The notes beneath the pieces were generated by a model that saw nothing but the letters and a program-made list of their open reading frames with translations, was not told the DNA's origin and did not search any database. From assembly GCA_023396555.1 (NCBI GenBank), contig JAEWWC010000212.1:1-21595 (forward strand): a stretch of DNA of 21,595 nt, written 5' to 3'. The DNA is from Bacillota bacterium (GTDB lineage Bacteria; Bacillota; Clostridia; Christensenellales; SZUA-584). Position 1 is the first letter of the stretch. The number at the start of each line of letters is the position of its first letter. This document shows positions 20,959 to 21,595 of the stretch, one piece after another. Made by a program: the position numbers and the translations under genes.

Positions 20959-21595
20959 ACGCGATCAGCCCCTGCGCCCCGTAGTAGGCGATGGTGGACA
21001 GCGAACCGACTGCCTTGCTGCCCGTCCGCTGCTCGATGCCCAGCAGCAAGTCGGAGGCCGCGAACAGCACGCCGCCCGCCGCCGCGAACGCGCCGAAAAG
21101 CACCGGCATTTCTCCGGCCCACAGCATCGATATCGCGCGGGCGGCCATCGCGCACAGCAGCGCGATATAGGCAAACAGCACCGCCGCGCTGCGACCCGCC
21201 TTAACGCGATGGGTGCGCAGCAGCGACACGCCCAGCGTCATCAGCGCGGCAAAAAAAACAGCGTCCACCCATGAAGGGGACGCTATCGTCCAGAACGCCG
21301 CGATATACAGCCCGTGCGCCGCCGCAAAAGCGGCCATGCCAGCCAGCATGAATCCGTCGCCGCGGTCGGTAAAAAGCAAAACCGCATCTCCCGCCAGCGA
21401 CGCGCACAGCCCAGCCAATATCAGCACATAGTAGCCGCCGGGTGCGCCGGTGCGCACGCTGACCGCCAGCAGCAAAAAACTCACGCTGGCGGCACATTTG
21501 AAAAACACACGGCTGAGCAGGCTGCCGCCGTGGCGCACAAACGCGTAAACCACGGCGAACACGCCCAGCAGCGCGGCGAACACAAATGGCAAGGG
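20930..21595 (-). CDS. YhhN / lysoplasmalogenase-like membrane protein (start at or beyond the right edge)
   Basis: At least 220 residues, almost all hydrophobic, with about seven to eight membrane segments. Family-like stretches are LAGLCASLAGDAVLLF, FMLAGMAAFAAAHGLYIAAF, FGAFAAAGGVLFAASDLLLG and LSTIAYYGAQGLIAF; the conserved acidic residues in GDAVLLF and SDLLLG are those shared with TMEM86B/YhhN lysoplasmalogenases, which hydrolyse the vinyl-ether bond of lysoplasmalogens. Clostridia make plasmalogens, so the activity is plausible, but bacterial YhhN proteins are not all proven enzymes. A TTG at 21592 could be the start, but the frame is open to the edge and a better start may lie outside. 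The gene's end overlaps the convergent 249-residue gene by 29 bases. Confidence 0.85.
   Translation of the reverse strand, partial: PLPFVFAALLGVFAVVYAFVRHGGSLLSRVFFKCAASVSFLLLAVSVRTGAPGGYYVLILAGLCASLAGDAVLLFTDRGDGFMLAGMAAFAAAHGLYIAAFWTIASPSWVDAVFFAALMTLGVSLLRTHRVKAGRSAAVLFAYIALLCAMAARAISMLWAGEMPVLFGAFAAAGGVLFAASDLLLGIEQRTGSKAVGSLSTIAYYGAQGLIAFTVMLAAPQ

Overview
The window looks like chromosomal DNA of a low-to-mid GC Gram-positive (Bacillota, most likely class Clostridia). This rests on near-consensus sigma-A promoters (TTGACA-17-TATAAT types, many with an extended TGn -10), strong GGAGG-type ribosome sites, lipoproteins with long Pro/Thr linkers, YesM/LytS-type kinase signalling and a GreA-like Rnk protein. 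I cannot name a genus. Most genes are GC-rich; the diguanylate cyclase stretch (about 7.4-10.2 kb) and the leucine-rich-repeat stretch (about 17.3-18.6 kb) are visibly AT-rich.

Layout. (1) 1-3022, minus strand: a sugar-sensing operon in the order unknown 185-residue protein, membrane-anchored sugar-binding protein, YesM/LytS-type histidine kinase. The kinase runs off the left edge, and a response regulator would be expected beyond it. (2) 3210-7334, minus strand: a CUT2-class monosaccharide ABC importer with ChvE-like binding lipoprotein, MmsA/GguA-like double ATPase and MmsB/GguB-like permease. Two terminator-like hairpins separate the binding protein from the ATPase, and a pair of direct repeats lies just upstream of a possible promoter. 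Together, (1) and (2) resemble the XylFII-LytS-YesN arrangement of clostridia, in which a tethered binding protein tells the kinase that sugar is present outside and a regulator switches on the importer.

(3) 7990-8118: a tRNA-Arg(ACG) with a near-perfect promoter and its own terminator. (4) 8288-10014: an AT-rich gene for a 7TM-PAS-GGDEF diguanylate cyclase with its terminator. (5) 10174-13446, plus strand: an envelope cluster with a disordered, membrane-spanning, Pro/Thr-rich protein, a VanY-like D,D-carboxypeptidase lipoprotein with an SH3 domain, and an isoprenylcysteine-methyltransferase-like membrane protein. (6) 13469-17200: a conserved-looking unknown protein (minus), a PhzF-family enzyme (plus), an Rnk/GreA-like factor (minus) and a transglutaminase-like protein with a cysteine-rich tail (plus).

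(7) 17639-18385: a leucine-rich-repeat lipoprotein with a perfect consensus promoter. (8) 18745-21595: an NlpC/P60 cell-wall hydrolase (minus) with terminator, a two-helix membrane protein of unknown role (plus), and a YhhN/lysoplasmalogenase-like membrane protein (minus) that overlaps it tail-to-tail and touches the right edge. GC-rich hairpin cassettes sharing modules (GGAGGC-3-GCCTCC and a 19-nt identical stretch) recur in three intergenic regions (about 15.7, 17.25 and 18.68 kb), and an IS200/IS605-like palindrome sits at 18.6 kb. No CRISPR array, rRNA, intact transposase or phage gene was seen.
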